The notes under the pieces were generated by a model. It made no database searches and was not told where the DNA came from. It worked only from the letters and a program-made list of their open reading frames with translations. 64,000 bases of DNA, taken from NCBI GenBank assembly GCA_965249785.1, contig CBDFMU010000013.1, positions 44,982 to 108,981 on the forward strand. The letters are read 5' to 3'. The position numbers and the translations under genes are program-made. Source of the DNA: M3007 sp965249785 (GTDB lineage: Bacteria; Bacteroidota; Bacteroidia; Chitinophagales; Saprospiraceae). Shown here in pieces: positions 1-8,398 of this stretch. Every line of letters starts with the position of its first letter. The stretch's first letter is position 1.

Positions 1-1
1 T

Positions 2-244
2 ATTGATATGCTGATTCCGCACCAAGCCAACTTGCGCATCAGCCAATTCGTGCAAAAAACACTTGGTTTGCGTGATGATCAGGTGTGGAATAATATTCAG
101 AAATACGGAAATACTACGGCGGCTTCTATTCCAATTGCGCTCAGCGAAGCCTGGGAAGCGGGTAAAGTAAAATCTGGTGATTTGGTTTGTCTGGCTGCTT
201 TTGGCAGTGGTTTTACGTGGGCCAGTGCACTAATTCGTTGGTAG
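2..244 (+). CDS. fabH: 3-oxoacyl-ACP synthase III, C-terminal fragment (cut by window edge)
   Basis: The frame is open from the first bases, so only the last 80 residues are present. KAS III condenses acetyl-CoA with malonyl-ACP to start fatty acid synthesis in the cytoplasm. The fragment carries two of the three catalytic residues of the thiolase fold: His in the PHQAN motif and Asn in the YGNTTAASIP motif; the catalytic Cys would lie upstream of the window. The ending, a glycine-rich strand (AAFGSGFTWAS) followed by a short tail, is the normal C-terminus of FabH. The ATG at 8 is internal, not a start. Bacteroidota often carry more than one FabH-like paralogue, and which one this is cannot be told from the fragment. 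Confidence 0.9.
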   Translation: MDMLIPHQANLRISQFVQKTLGLRDDQVWNNIQKYGNTTAASIPIALSEAWEAGKVKSGDLVCLAAFGSGFTWASALIRW

Positions 245-285
245 AGAATCTATTCCAAAAGAAAAAAGCACAAATCCCAGATTCC

Positions 286-328
286 ACTCGATGTCCTCTC
301 CCCTTTAAGGGGGAGTAGGAGGGGGCTT
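286..328. repeat. C/T-G/A-rich intergenic palindrome
   Basis: A run of CTCTCCCCTTT is followed by AAGGGGGAGTAGGAGGGGG, giving an imperfect hairpin between the convergent ends of fabH and the AAA/M41 gene. A very similar block of pyrimidines then G-runs occurs at about 56115-56152. It probably serves as a terminator or is a dispersed repeat; there is no T-run in either direction. Confidence 0.45.
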
Positions 329-2204
329 ACCCCATTTTCTCCCGATACCCCGGCAAATGCAAGTATCCCTCTTCCCGAATTTCCGCCGTTAACCCATATT
401 CCAACGCAATAGGAGCCACATCCTTGGCATCCAGACTGCCTTTCAAGTGCAGGTGACGGGCTAGGGCAACCAGGAATTCGCGGTGGTTGTTCAGTAGAGT
501 GCGCGTATCCGCCACCAGCCCGGAAACCATTTTTTCCACCTCTTTGTCGGTATCATATTTGTCCATCGCCCAGGCATATTCGAGCGAATAATTGGCTTGA
601 TATTGTGGGTTGAAACCGTAGCGACGAATATAATCCATCGACAACATGGAGGCTTGTTCGCGGTCGTTGAGGCGGCCTACGGTGGCGTTGGATTCGCCAA
701 AAACGATTTCCTCGGCGATGCCGCCCGCCAGAAAAACGGTGATTTTCTTGACAATACTTTCTTTGGTCTCGTAGATTTCGTGTGGAAAAGTGAAGCCCGA
801 CGCATAACTGCTGGCCACTTTTGATTTGAGTTGCAGCGGTGCCAATCCAAAAAGTGCCACGTAGGCTACGGCGTGGCCTGCCTCGTGTACGCTCACGTTG
901 GCGACTACATCGTCGATGTTGCCTTGACGAATTTTATCGATGCGCCCGGTGAACGGAATGCGCATTTCCTTGTCGCCAATTTTGGCCATAATGACCTGCG
1001 CCTCATTGTCGTAATTAATGGATAGCGCGTGAAAATTCTCGTTTAGAGCCTCGAAAAGGAACTTGCTGAGGTTGGTTTCCAGAATATCCGTGACGCTGCT
1101 AAACACCGGCCTTACCCCTTGCACAGGAAATACGCCATTTCGATAAATAAGTTGGTAAATACTATCGCTCACTTCGATGGTGACACCCAGATTTTCTTCC
1201 GTGCGTACCATTATTTTTCCCACTTCCTTACGAATGAGTTCCTCGAAATTGACCTTGCGCAGGCTGGGATAAATCAAGTGGATGTTGCCAAAACGCGCCA
1301 CTTGCTCTGGACGGAAACGCCGAGTCAAAGCGTTTTTGATGTCTACTGCCGTTATTTTTTTGGTAAAAGCGTGGTAAATATCGGCATCTACTTCACTGTC
1401 GGAGGTGTGCGTAGCCATTTGAAAAGCCTCGTCGAGGTTGCCGCTGATGAGAATCAAAGTCTGGCTATAATCCACCGGCTCAAACACTCGCTTGCGACTT
1501 TTGGCCTCCATAATGAGGTCGAGCATTTGCTTTTTGCTCATATCGGCGATGTCCACCACATCTTCTTGCAAGTCGAGCATTTTTTTCAAATTCCGGGCTT
1601 CCCAGATGCCAACCGTGTCGAACAACGGGTCTTCATTGTCGGGCGGCATATCGGCGGGGCGACGGGCGCGCTGCCGCTGATTAAACATGAAATCGCTGAT
1701 ATAATAGTCGAGATCGTCTTTTTCGCGACGTGCCAAACGACCGTCGCTCAACAGTTCCCAGAAGTCGGTGAACTTGGTTCCAGACACCGGCGCACCATCC
1801 TGCTCCACCGTATAAAACCGCTGAATTTCATCAAATAAAACAATAGACGGTTTGCCATCGGTGAGGCCATTGGCCTTCAAAATGGCGGTGACGCTGCTGA
1901 AATAGCTGGTATTATCGGTATTACCGAGTTCTACTTCCGCAAAACGCTCCTGAAAATCAAGGTAATTGACCAGTTTGCGCACCAGATCGGTTTTACCCAC
2001 GCCGGTCATGCCCCACAGACACACGATGATCGGGCGAGTGAGAATTTCCGGCATCAAATACCATATCTGAATATAGTCCAGCAGATTGTCGATGATGTCG
2101 TCAATGCCGACGAAATCCTCTTTCAGACGCACCCGAATGAGTTCCAACGCCGCCCGGCGTTCACGCATACGTTGTTTATCAATGGTAAATTTTGGATATT
2201 CCAT
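327..2204 (-). CDS. Clp-type AAA+ ATPase fused to an FtsH-type M41 metallopeptidase, no membrane anchor
   Basis: Predicted ATP-dependent protease of 625 residues from the ATG at 2204; a GTG at 2249 would add 15 residues. Visible in order: Walker A GMTGVGKT (65-72), Walker B VLFDE (122-126), a long charged insert (about 165-240), sensor-1-like ILISGN, candidate arginine finger in TRRFRPEQ (295-300), sensor 2 GVRP (363-366), then the M41 zinc motif HEAGH (440-444), the FLAGGIAEE segment, and the likely third zinc ligand Asp in LNDREQA (514). The AAA module resembles the second ATPase domain of ClpA/ClpB more than FtsH. Unlike FtsH there are no N-terminal transmembrane helices, and I see no aromatic-Val-Gly pore loop. 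It begins just after the SDR gene stop, so the two are probably co-transcribed. Substrate unknown. Confidence 0.85.
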   Translation of the reverse strand: MEYPKFTIDKQRMRERRAALELIRVRLKEDFVGIDDIIDNLLDYIQIWYLMPEILTRPIIVCLWGMTGVGKTDLVRKLVNYLDFQERFAEVELGNTDNTSYFSSVTAILKANGLTDGKPSIVLFDEIQRFYTVEQDGAPVSGTKFTDFWELLSDGRLARREKDDLDYYISDFMFNQRQRARRPADMPPDNEDPLFDTVGIWEARNLKKMLDLQEDVVDIADMSKKQMLDLIMEAKSRKRVFEPVDYSQTLILISGNLDEAFQMATHTSDSEVDADIYHAFTKKITAVDIKNALTRRFRPEQVARFGNIHLIYPSLRKVNFEELIRKEVGKIMVRTEENLGVTIEVSDSIYQLIYRNGVFPVQGVRPVFSSVTDILETNLSKFLFEALNENFHALSINYDNEAQVIMAKIGDKEMRIPFTGRIDKIRQGNIDDVVANVSVHEAGHAVAYVALFGLAPLQLKSKVASSYASGFTFPHEIYETKESIVKKITVFLAGGIAEEIVFGESNATVGRLNDREQASMLSMDYIRRYGFNPQYQANYSLEYAWAMDKYDTDKEVEKMVSGLVADTRTLLNNHREFLVALARHLHLKGSLDAKDVAPIALEYGLTAEIREEGYLHLPGYREKMG

Positions 2205-2250
2205 ACGGCGCAAAGAAACGAAAGGTTTAGGGCGAAAAGTTCCCTCCACA

Positions 2251-3288
2251 TTAAATTGGCAGTACAGATGGCGACAAATCGTTGTTTTTTGCCGTTAAAA
2301 ACTGCGCTGCCGTCTCGCGAATGGTTTGTTCCAACGGTCGATACTGGAAACCGAAAGAGAGTGATTTTTCATTGTGGTAAAAAAATCTGGACACGCTAGC
2401 GCGGGCACTTTCCTTGGTCACCATCGGATCGCCGCCAATTATTTTCTCTTTCAACCATTCCACCCGCCAAGCGACTTCGGCCAACAACGGCGTCACTTTA
2501 ATGAAAGGTGCTTTGGTGTGCAAAGCATCGGCGATAAGTTGGAAAAAGCGTTTGTAGTCCACGTTTTCGGCACTCAGCACATACCGTTCACCACTTACGT
2601 CGCTTTCCATTAATCGAATCATAAAATCGGCCACATCCCGCACGTCCACGAAACCGGAACGACCAATGGGCGCAAATTTTAAACCATCAGCTACCTGTTT
2701 GAAAAAGCGCGCGGAACCCAGCTCCCAGAAACCACTGCCCAAAATAATGGCGGGATTTACGATAGCCGTCGTCAACCCTTCGGCCTGGCCACGCCATACC
2801 TCCTGCTCCGCCAGATATTTGCTGATCGCGTATTGACTGTTGGCTTTGCTGGTGACCCATTTCGCAGCTTCGTCGAGGTCTGGTCGCTCTTTGGTACGTC
2901 CCAAGGCGGCAATACTACTCACGTGGACGAGTTTTTTTACTTGATGTTCGAGGGCCAGATTGACGATATTAGCGGTGCCTTCCACATTGATTTGCATCAT
3001 GCGACGCACATCGCGGGGATGAAAAGACACCATCGCGGCACAGTGAAAAACATGGGTAACGCCCTCGAAAGCGGCATCCAGATTCAATACATCGTTTACA
3101 TCGGTTTCCACCCATGCTATCTTATCGGCCACTTCCTGTACCAGTTCCATACGGCTTTCCGCGCGCCGCAGCGCACAGACGCGTAATCCTCGCTGCACTA
3201 ACATTCGTAGCACATAAGAGCCAAGAAAGCCCGTACCGCCGGTCACTAAGATCAAATCGTCTTTGGTCATAATGCTTAATCTGGTCAT
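2251..3288 (-). CDS. NAD(P)-dependent epimerase/dehydratase (extended SDR)
   Basis: A 345-residue extended short-chain dehydrogenase. The Rossmann cofactor motif TGGTGFLG sits at 16-23, the catalytic Ser in VHVSSIAALG (about 124), and the YxxxK pair in YAISK (Tyr153, Lys157). The family acts on nucleotide sugars, dihydroflavonol-like or steroid/aldehyde substrates; the sequence does not decide which, though the dihydroflavonol-reductase-like subgroup (NAD-binding domain 10/epimerase) fits the length. The ATG at 3288 is used; the second Met at codon 7 (3270) places the Rossmann strand closer to the N-terminus and is equally plausible. The stop is next to the following AAA/M41 protease gene, which suggests one transcript. 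Confidence 0.85.
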   Translation of the reverse strand: MTRLSIMTKDDLILVTGGTGFLGSYVLRMLVQRGLRVCALRRAESRMELVQEVADKIAWVETDVNDVLNLDAAFEGVTHVFHCAAMVSFHPRDVRRMMQINVEGTANIVNLALEHQVKKLVHVSSIAALGRTKERPDLDEAAKWVTSKANSQYAISKYLAEQEVWRGQAEGLTTAIVNPAIILGSGFWELGSARFFKQVADGLKFAPIGRSGFVDVRDVADFMIRLMESDVSGERYVLSAENVDYKRFFQLIADALHTKAPFIKVTPLLAEVAWRVEWLKEKIIGGDPMVTKESARASVSRFFYHNEKSLSFGFQYRPLEQTIRETAAQFLTAKNNDLSPSVLPI

Positions 3289-3349
3289 TTAAATGTGGTC
3301 AAGGTGATTGCGGCTCTACATTGGCCACATTTTATCCCATTGGGCACAT

Positions 3350-3706
3350 TTATTTTTTTAAAGTCAGCGTATATTCTGCGACTGCTTGTATTTCTTTGGG
3401 CGACAAGATAGTGCGGAATGGAGCCATCAAGTTTTTCCCGTTGGTAATGATCTGAATGCGCTCATCCAACGGTCGTTCGCTTTTACTGAGGTCTTTTGCA
3501 CCATTGAGCCCCAGTTTTCCATCTGCACCGTGACAAATCACACAATTTTGTCGAAAGACTGTCATTCCATCGGCAGTAAGCGTATTTTGGCCAGCCGTTT
3601 GCTTTGCCTCGGATGGAGAGGCTGATTTATCGGGCGTAGATTCGCAAGCAACTAGGCCAAGGGCCAGGAAAAGGGGTAGAAAAAGACTAATTCTGTGCAT
3701 AGTCAA
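3350..3706 (-). CDS. Cytochrome c lipoprotein (class I, single haem)
   Basis: A 118-residue exported electron carrier. The N-terminus is a lipoprotein signal: hydrophobic stretch ending in GLVAC with Cys21 as the lipidated residue. A low-complexity Ser/Lys/Ala linker follows, then the covalent haem motif CVICH (55-59), with Met94 in NLMAPF as the likely sixth iron ligand. Length and motif order fit the cytochrome_CBB3/class I fold, anchored to the periplasmic face of a membrane. No oxidase or peroxidase gene lies next to it, so its redox partners are unknown. It stands alone on the minus strand, upstream of the SDR gene. Confidence 0.9.
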   Translation of the reverse strand: MTMHRISLFLPLFLALGLVACESTPDKSASPSEAKQTAGQNTLTADGMTVFRQNCVICHGADGKLGLNGAKDLSKSERPLDERIQIITNGKNLMAPFRTILSPKEIQAVAEYTLTLKK

Positions 3707-3829
3707 TTTTTTTGGAACCGAAAACGGGTCAAACGCCGTAAGTTAAGATACATTTGCAATCTAGGTGTTACTCCGAAAAACCTGCTCACGACTTTAATAT
3801 TTGTTCATAGTGTTTGTTTTTTGTTTTGT

Positions 3830-3866
3830 CCCTGTCGAGTAGCAATATTCAGACAGGGTTTTTTAT
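3830..3866 (+). terminator. Rho-independent-like terminator
   Basis: CCCTGTC (3830-3836) pairs with GACAGGG and is followed by TTTTTT, so it is oriented for plus-strand transcripts. No plus-strand gene precedes it; see the neighbouring ncRNA candidate. Confidence 0.5.
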
Positions 3867-3879
3867 GTCAAAAAACATA

Positions 3880-4148
3880 GCAGCCGGGGATTTACCGGGA
3901 ATGTTTTGATTCAAAAACGTTCCCTAAACTTACAAATGCCTTCTAACAACAAAATTTCCTGACAGGATATAGAAAGGCGGTTAAAAAATGTCGGCTAAAA
4001 GCATTTTTTGCAACACGCCGAAAAAGATGTCGTCACCTAGGGTTACTGACCAGATTTGGCACACGTTTAGCGAGTACGTGATTGCTTCATACAATAGAAT
4101 GGTTTGTGAAAAAGCCCGGGACAAAAGTGTCGCCGGGCTTTCTTTTTT
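3880..4148 (+). ncRNA. Candidate small non-coding RNA upstream of an intrinsic terminator
   Basis: Between 3707 and 4230 there is no credible protein gene, yet two strong plus-strand terminators lie in it. The segment before the one at 4111-4148 contains complementary blocks: ACGT and CCTAAAC-like bases around 3917-3930 can pair with GTTTAG...ACGT around 4065-4079, enclosing about 135 nt. That is what a long-hairpin RNA such as a 6S-like RNA would need. The only overlapping open frame (3988-4182) reads straight through the terminator stem and has no recognisable similarity. The 5' end is not defined, as no clear TTTG/TAnnTTTG promoter was found. The call is an inference from structure and context only. 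Confidence 0.3.
4109..4148 (+). terminator. Strong intrinsic terminator
   Basis: AAAGCCCGG (4111-4119) pairs perfectly with CCGGGCTTT (4133-4141) and is followed by a T-run, giving a plus-strand rho-independent terminator with no protein gene in front of it. Confidence 0.7.
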
Positions 4149-4170
4149 GGTTCCAAGCGTTGAAAAAGGG

Positions 4171-4215
4171 AACGGACGTTGAGAAAATGTTTTCTCTCAA
4201 CGTCCGTTTTTTTCT
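4171..4215. terminator. Long-stem terminator after the LamG gene
   Basis: AACGGACGTTGAGAAAA pairs with TTTTCT-CTCAACGTCCGTT (one 2-nt bulge) and is followed by seven T's on the plus strand. It lies 15 bp beyond the stop of the minus-strand LamG gene and probably works in both directions. Confidence 0.65.
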
Positions 4216-4230
4216 TTAAATCTTGTCGGC

Positions 4231-5457
4231 TCAGCGCAACAGCGTCACGCTACCGGTTTTTACCCGGGTTCGCCCATCGCAGCGATAGTTCAAACGGTAC
4301 AAAAATACGCCTGGATTGAGCGGCTGGCCTTGCACTTTACCGTCCCATTGGCTATTCGCATTTTCCGCCGCAAAAACCCGTCCGCCCCAACGGTCATAGA
4401 CCTCAAAGGAAATAAAATCGGTCACGGCAAATGGGTTGCTGATACCGAAAGCGTCATTTCGCCCAAAAGAACTGCCCGGAGTGAATGCGCTGGGAATGAA
4501 TATTTTATTACAGTCCAGGGTATCGGGATCTATAACATTTACGAACAGGCTGTCCTTGGATTCACAGCGTCCCGTGTCGTCGGTATAAGCCGTAGTCAGC
4601 ACATAAGTAGTTGGCAAGATGGGCGTGATAATAGGATTGGGAGAGGTCGGGTCAGACACACCATTAGTTGGCATCCAGGAATACTGTTGTGCACAAGACT
4701 GAGAAGTATTTGCCTGCAAAGAATTGCCCAGATAGATCAGCGTATCGCCATTGACGATGCGATCCGGGTAGAGATTGTGCCGATTTATTTCGTCCACATT
4801 GAGGGCTTTGCTGTAAAAACGCAGTTCGTCCAGCGTACCGTGAAAAGCCTGATCCGTGGGACAAACCGGCTCGGCCACTTTCAGCGGCGACGTGGAAGTC
4901 AGGTCAATGCGCGCCTGGGAAGTTTTAGAATCACGTAACACGCCATTGACGTACAGCGAGTAGCGCGTATTGCTACGCACCAGCGTAATATAATGCCAAC
5001 ATTGGGTGGGGAGTTTCGTCTGTACAGTAGCAATAAGTGTATTGTTTTCACTGATAGACGACGAAATAGTATTCGTTTTTTGGGAATAACGCACCCAAAA
5101 AGCTTCTTTTGTGTCGCAATTGGCCTGTTTTGCCATCACTAATTGCGCACCACCAATTTCCTGCGTATCGGTCAGTCGCATATAAAATCCGACGCTGAAA
5201 TCGCTGGTGGTAAAAATATCTGCCAACGGACCGACCAGCAGCAGGGCATCGCCAGTGCCATCAAAATACAGGGCCGTGTCCCGCACACCGCAGACGCAAT
5301 TTGTGTCGCCAATAATAGCCCCGCTGGAGCCATTGCCGCTCTGGTCAAACAATCGGCAATCCTCAAAAGAAAAGTAGGCTTCCAACTTTTCGGAGACGGA
5401 TTGGCTGAACAATACGCTTTGGAAACCGAGGAGAATAAAGAGCAGAAATATACGCAT
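4231..5457 (-). CDS. Secreted LamG-domain protein with T9SS type B sorting domain
   Basis: A 408-residue extracellular protein. Residues 1-19 are a signal peptide ending SQS. Residues about 25-225 form a concanavalin-like LamG/laminin-G-3 domain, including the typical edge segment ALYFDGTGDAL and the later GTLDELRFYSKAL. A PKD/Ig-like stretch follows (about 240-310), and the last 95 residues are a gliding-motility/CHU_C-type sorting domain: IPSAFTPG, NDAFGI, YDRWGGRVF, WDGKVQGQPLNPGVFLY, ending in VKTGSVTLLR. Type B domains direct export through the Por (type IX) system. LamG domains bind carbohydrate or protein; the ligand is not predictable here. Cell-surface or released protein. Confidence 0.85.
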   Translation of the reverse strand: MRIFLLFILLGFQSVLFSQSVSEKLEAYFSFEDCRLFDQSGNGSSGAIIGDTNCVCGVRDTALYFDGTGDALLLVGPLADIFTTSDFSVGFYMRLTDTQEIGGAQLVMAKQANCDTKEAFWVRYSQKTNTISSSISENNTLIATVQTKLPTQCWHYITLVRSNTRYSLYVNGVLRDSKTSQARIDLTSTSPLKVAEPVCPTDQAFHGTLDELRFYSKALNVDEINRHNLYPDRIVNGDTLIYLGNSLQANTSQSCAQQYSWMPTNGVSDPTSPNPIITPILPTTYVLTTAYTDDTGRCESKDSLFVNVIDPDTLDCNKIFIPSAFTPGSSFGRNDAFGISNPFAVTDFISFEVYDRWGGRVFAAENANSQWDGKVQGQPLNPGVFLYRLNYRCDGRTRVKTGSVTLLR

Positions 5458-5624
5458 TCAGATATTGATTTTGGAAAACAGGCAGAGAATTTTCCGCCCT
5501 GACAGACAGTTGGAGGCAAGACTTTAAGAGGCAAAAGTCGTTGCCTTTCTCATGCGGTATGAACGCTGCCTTGTGTTCCAAAGTATGCAGCGAAGAAGAT
5601 GCCAAACTATGTTTGTCGGTTGTC

Positions 5625-5939
5625 TTACGGCTGGAACATACTGCCAAAGTCGCCGCCTGGCATCATTTGTTGCAGCAGTTTGCCACTTTCTACGCTGGCT
5701 TTTTCGCGGGCCAGTTCCAGCACCCGATTGACGGCTTCCAATACCAGGTCTTCCAGTTGCTCGGCATCGGTCAGATCAATTTTGCTCAGGTCAAATTTTA
5801 TATTTTGCAGGTGCATATCCGCCCCGGCTTTCACCGTCACCGCACCATCACCGGCTTCCGCTTCTACCAGCATAGCGGACAATTTCTGTTGCATATCTTC
5901 CTGCTGTTTCTGCAGGTTGCCAAAAAGATCTTCTAACAT
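5625..5939 (-). CDS. ybaB: YbaB/EbfC family nucleoid-associated protein
   Basis: A 104-residue DNA-binding protein that forms dimers and coats the nucleoid. The family pattern is clear: a Gln/Met-rich N-terminal helix (LQKQQEDMQQKL), a central beta sheet with GDGAVTVKAGADMHLQNI, the DLTDAEQLEDLVLEAVNRVLE helix, and a Gly/Met-rich tail (QQMMPGGDFGSMF). The usual recR/dnaX partners are not adjacent; the gene stands alone, followed by the LamG gene after 167 bp. Length and motif match the family exactly. Confidence 0.93.
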   Translation of the reverse strand: MLEDLFGNLQKQQEDMQQKLSAMLVEAEAGDGAVTVKAGADMHLQNIKFDLSKIDLTDAEQLEDLVLEAVNRVLELAREKASVESGKLLQQMMPGGDFGSMFQP

Positions 5940-6191
5940 GAGGAAAGTGGTTGAATAAGTTAAAAAAACGCATTTTTATCCCTAATCGACAATATTGTTG
6001 ACTTACCAGGGAAATGATAGTAATAAAGGTGGAAAAGTCGAGAACCCGCCATAGCCATAGCGAAGGAGGGCTCTCGACCGCTCTACTTTTACTAGAAAAC
6101 CTTGCCAAAGCCTTTTACGCAACACCCTTGTCGAAAGGGCCAGAGTCCATCGGGCAAAATCTGTAGATGGCAACTTGCTTTTTTAGCCTTC

Positions 6192-7742
6192 CTAGTTCAG
6201 TCGTATTTCATCGTCGTCCCCTTCATAAAAGCGGTATTCCGAGAGTTGATAATCGGCGTGAGGCAATATCCGCACCCATTTATTGTATTTCAGCATCCAG
6301 CGCATCCGGCGGCTGGGCAAACCTTGCTTTAAGTAAGCGTCTAAATAAGGGTGAACGCGCAAGTACAGAATACCTTTCGGGCGTGATTGCATCACAAATT
6401 CCATATCTCGCTCAATATCGTCTATCAGCAAAATAGTGGCGTTTATTTTGCCCGTGCCGCCGCAAGTGGGGCAAAGTTCGGCGGTATCCACCATGACTTC
6501 CGGGCGCGCTCGCTCGCGAGTAATCTGCATCAATCCGAATTTCGAGAGCGGCAACACCGTGTGCTGGGAACGGTCTTTGCGCATAAAATCCTCCATTGCC
6601 TTCGCCAGTTGCTTTTTATGCTCCTGGTTTTTCATGTCAATAAAGTCAATGACGATCAAGCCACCAATGTCGCGCAGGCGAATTTGCCGGGCAATCTCTT
6701 CGGCAGCTTCCAGATTCACCCCAAAAATCGTTTGGTCCACGTCAGCGGTGGCCATTTTGTGGCCGCTGTTGACATCAACGACGTGCATGGCCTCCGTCTT
6801 TTCGATAATGACGTAAGCACCGCTGCTCATGGTCGCCGTTTTGCCGAAGGAGGCTTTGATCTGTTTGGTCACGCCAAACTGGTCGAATATTGGCTTGGCA
6901 TTGTTATGCAATTGCACAATACCCACTTGCTCAGGGCTGATGCTCTGCATATACGCCCGAATATCGGTGTAGAGGTCTTTTTCATTGACCACAATACGGC
7001 TGAAACCGGCACTCAACATATCGCGCAGTACGCTGGCCGGTTTGTCGAGTTCGCTCAGCAGTTTGGCCGGCGGAACAGCTGTCTTTAACTGGCGAAAAAT
7101 ATCCTCCCACTGGCCCATCAGGTGCGTGAGTTCCTCGTGAAGTTCCTGTACTTTTTTGCCTTCGGCGGCAGTGCGAATAATCAGGCCGAAATTCTTAGGC
7201 TTGATACTCTCGGCCAGCGTATGCAGGCGTTTGCGTTCATCGCCACTGCCAATTTTTTTCGATACTGATACCGTATCAGAAAATGGCGAAAGGACCATAT
7301 AACGGCCCGGCAGCGTGATTTCGCAGGAAAGACGCGGCCCTTTGGTAGAGATTGGTTCCTTCAAAATCTGGACGACGATGGGCCAGCGTTTGTTCAACAC
7401 CTGGTCTACTTTGCCGGTCTTGACGATCTCCCCTTCAAATTTGAAGTTGTCCAGCTTGTGCGTATTGATGCTGCCATTGGTCACGCCATTGGTCCATTTT
7501 ACGAGCGAAGGCAGGTTCGGGCCTAAGTCCGTATAATGCAAAAAAGCATCTTTTCGGTGACCAATGTCCACAAAAGCGGCGTTGAGGCCGGGCATCATTT
7601 TGCGGATTTTGCCGACGAGGATGTCGCCGACACTGAAGTTGTTGTTAATTTTCTGGTGCTGGAGTTCAACGAGCTTTCCGTTCTCCAACAGAGCCAGCTC
7701 AACGCCTGATTCGGCGGCGTTGATAATAAGTTCTTTATCCAC
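6192..7742 (-). CDS. rng: Ribonuclease G (Rne/Rng family)
   Basis: Endoribonuclease for rRNA maturation and mRNA turnover, 516 residues from the GTG at 7742 (VDKELIINAAESGVELALLE matches the usual family start; the frame continues upstream to 7838 but those residues are unlike the family). An S1 RNA-binding domain lies at about 37-130. The catalytic aspartates are Asp323 in VVDVNSG and Asp366 in VIDFIDM, 43 residues apart exactly as in RNase E. The zinc-link motif CPTCGGTG is at 424-431. The small-domain tail follows; no RNase E-type degradosome scaffold is present, which makes Rng the better name. It is the last gene of the HU / TPR / COX24-like / rng minus-strand series, a familiar order in Bacteroidota. 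Confidence 0.93.
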   Translation of the reverse strand: MDKELIINAAESGVELALLENGKLVELQHQKINNNFSVGDILVGKIRKMMPGLNAAFVDIGHRKDAFLHYTDLGPNLPSLVKWTNGVTNGSINTHKLDNFKFEGEIVKTGKVDQVLNKRWPIVVQILKEPISTKGPRLSCEITLPGRYMVLSPFSDTVSVSKKIGSGDERKRLHTLAESIKPKNFGLIIRTAAEGKKVQELHEELTHLMGQWEDIFRQLKTAVPPAKLLSELDKPASVLRDMLSAGFSRIVVNEKDLYTDIRAYMQSISPEQVGIVQLHNNAKPIFDQFGVTKQIKASFGKTATMSSGAYVIIEKTEAMHVVDVNSGHKMATADVDQTIFGVNLEAAEEIARQIRLRDIGGLIVIDFIDMKNQEHKKQLAKAMEDFMRKDRSQHTVLPLSKFGLMQITRERARPEVMVDTAELCPTCGGTGKINATILLIDDIERDMEFVMQSRPKGILYLRVHPYLDAYLKQGLPSRRMRWMLKYNKWVRILPHADYQLSEYRFYEGDDDEIRLN

Positions 7743-8055
7743 GGTATTAAAAAATGGTTTGCAACAGGCAGAGCAAACGCAGGGGAGAAAAATGCAAAGG
7801 CCCTTCGACCGGCTACCGGGGGTCGGTACGGGCGTCAAAATCAGGCCGTCGAGGCGTGTTATCGGCTGCTGGGCAGCTGAGCCAAAAGTGGCGGCTCAAG
7901 GTATTCGGATTCGATGGGCAAGAAGGGCTGTTTCGACATCGCTTGGGCGGACGACATCGCAGCTTCAGCCGGCTGGGGCCGACTCAAATCAGGGGTTATG
8001 CAGGCTTGCCAAGGAACGAATGAGTGGTGGCTGCCGATGGGTCTTAATAAATAAA
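7743..8055. other. Gene-free GC-rich spacer upstream of rng
   Basis: No recognisable gene. The segment is markedly richer in G+C than ordinary spacers of this window. The minus strand holds an open stretch without a good start (from about 8040 down to about 7850) that reads like coding sequence but resembles no family I know, so it could be a gene remnant. Confidence 0.3.
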
Positions 8056-8262
8056 AATAGTTACTGGCTATTAGTTATTATTGGCACAAGACATTGGTTA
8101 TCAAATATTTATACCAATGTTTTACCTTTAACTAATTCCAATCAGCTACTTAATGTCTATTAAGTGGCGGTACAAAATTATCTTAATTAAATATAATGTA
8201 ATCGGCTAATAACCAGTGATTTAGCCTACCATTAACTAATAACTAATAACCAGTAACCACTT
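8056..8262. repeat. AT-rich inverted repeat built on TTACTGGTTATTAGTTATT
   Basis: The left arm (about 8057-8082, AGTTACTGGCTATTAGTTAT) is the reverse complement of the right arm (about 8231-8260, AACTAATAACTAATAACCAG), with about 150 bp between. The right-arm motif recurs upstream of sdhA (about 43557-43591), so this is a dispersed repeat. It fills most of the spacer between rng and the small COX24-type gene. Confidence 0.55.
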
Positions 8263-8279
8263 AAACGGGCAGACAGCGA

Positions 8280-8318
8280 AAAAACTTTCCGGCAGCAACG
8301 AGGCTCCGGAAAGTTTTT
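8280..8318. terminator. Bidirectional intrinsic terminator
   Basis: AAAAACTTTCCGG (8280-8292) pairs perfectly with CCGGAAAGTTTTT (8306-8318). It lies about 80 bp beyond the stop of the small basic gene and would release its minus-strand transcript. Confidence 0.7.
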
Positions 8319-8398
8319 CGATTCGACGGTTGCGTCTGGCGCTGACCCCGGGCAGGACATAGTTCAAAAATGAGGTGTCCCTGCCTGCGGTTCAGACA

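Noticed and set aside
1119..1838. 239-residue ORF antisense to the AAA/M41 gene
   Set aside because: The minus-strand frame carries complete ATPase and peptidase motifs; the opposite frame has none.
3988..4182. 64-residue plus-strand ORF in the 3.7-4.2 kb gap
   Set aside because: It runs through a strong terminator hairpin and has no recognisable composition or similarity.
7564..8163. 199-residue plus-strand ORF overlapping the start of rng
   Set aside because: Its first half is antisense to RNase G and its second half crosses an AT-rich inverted repeat; no coherent protein.
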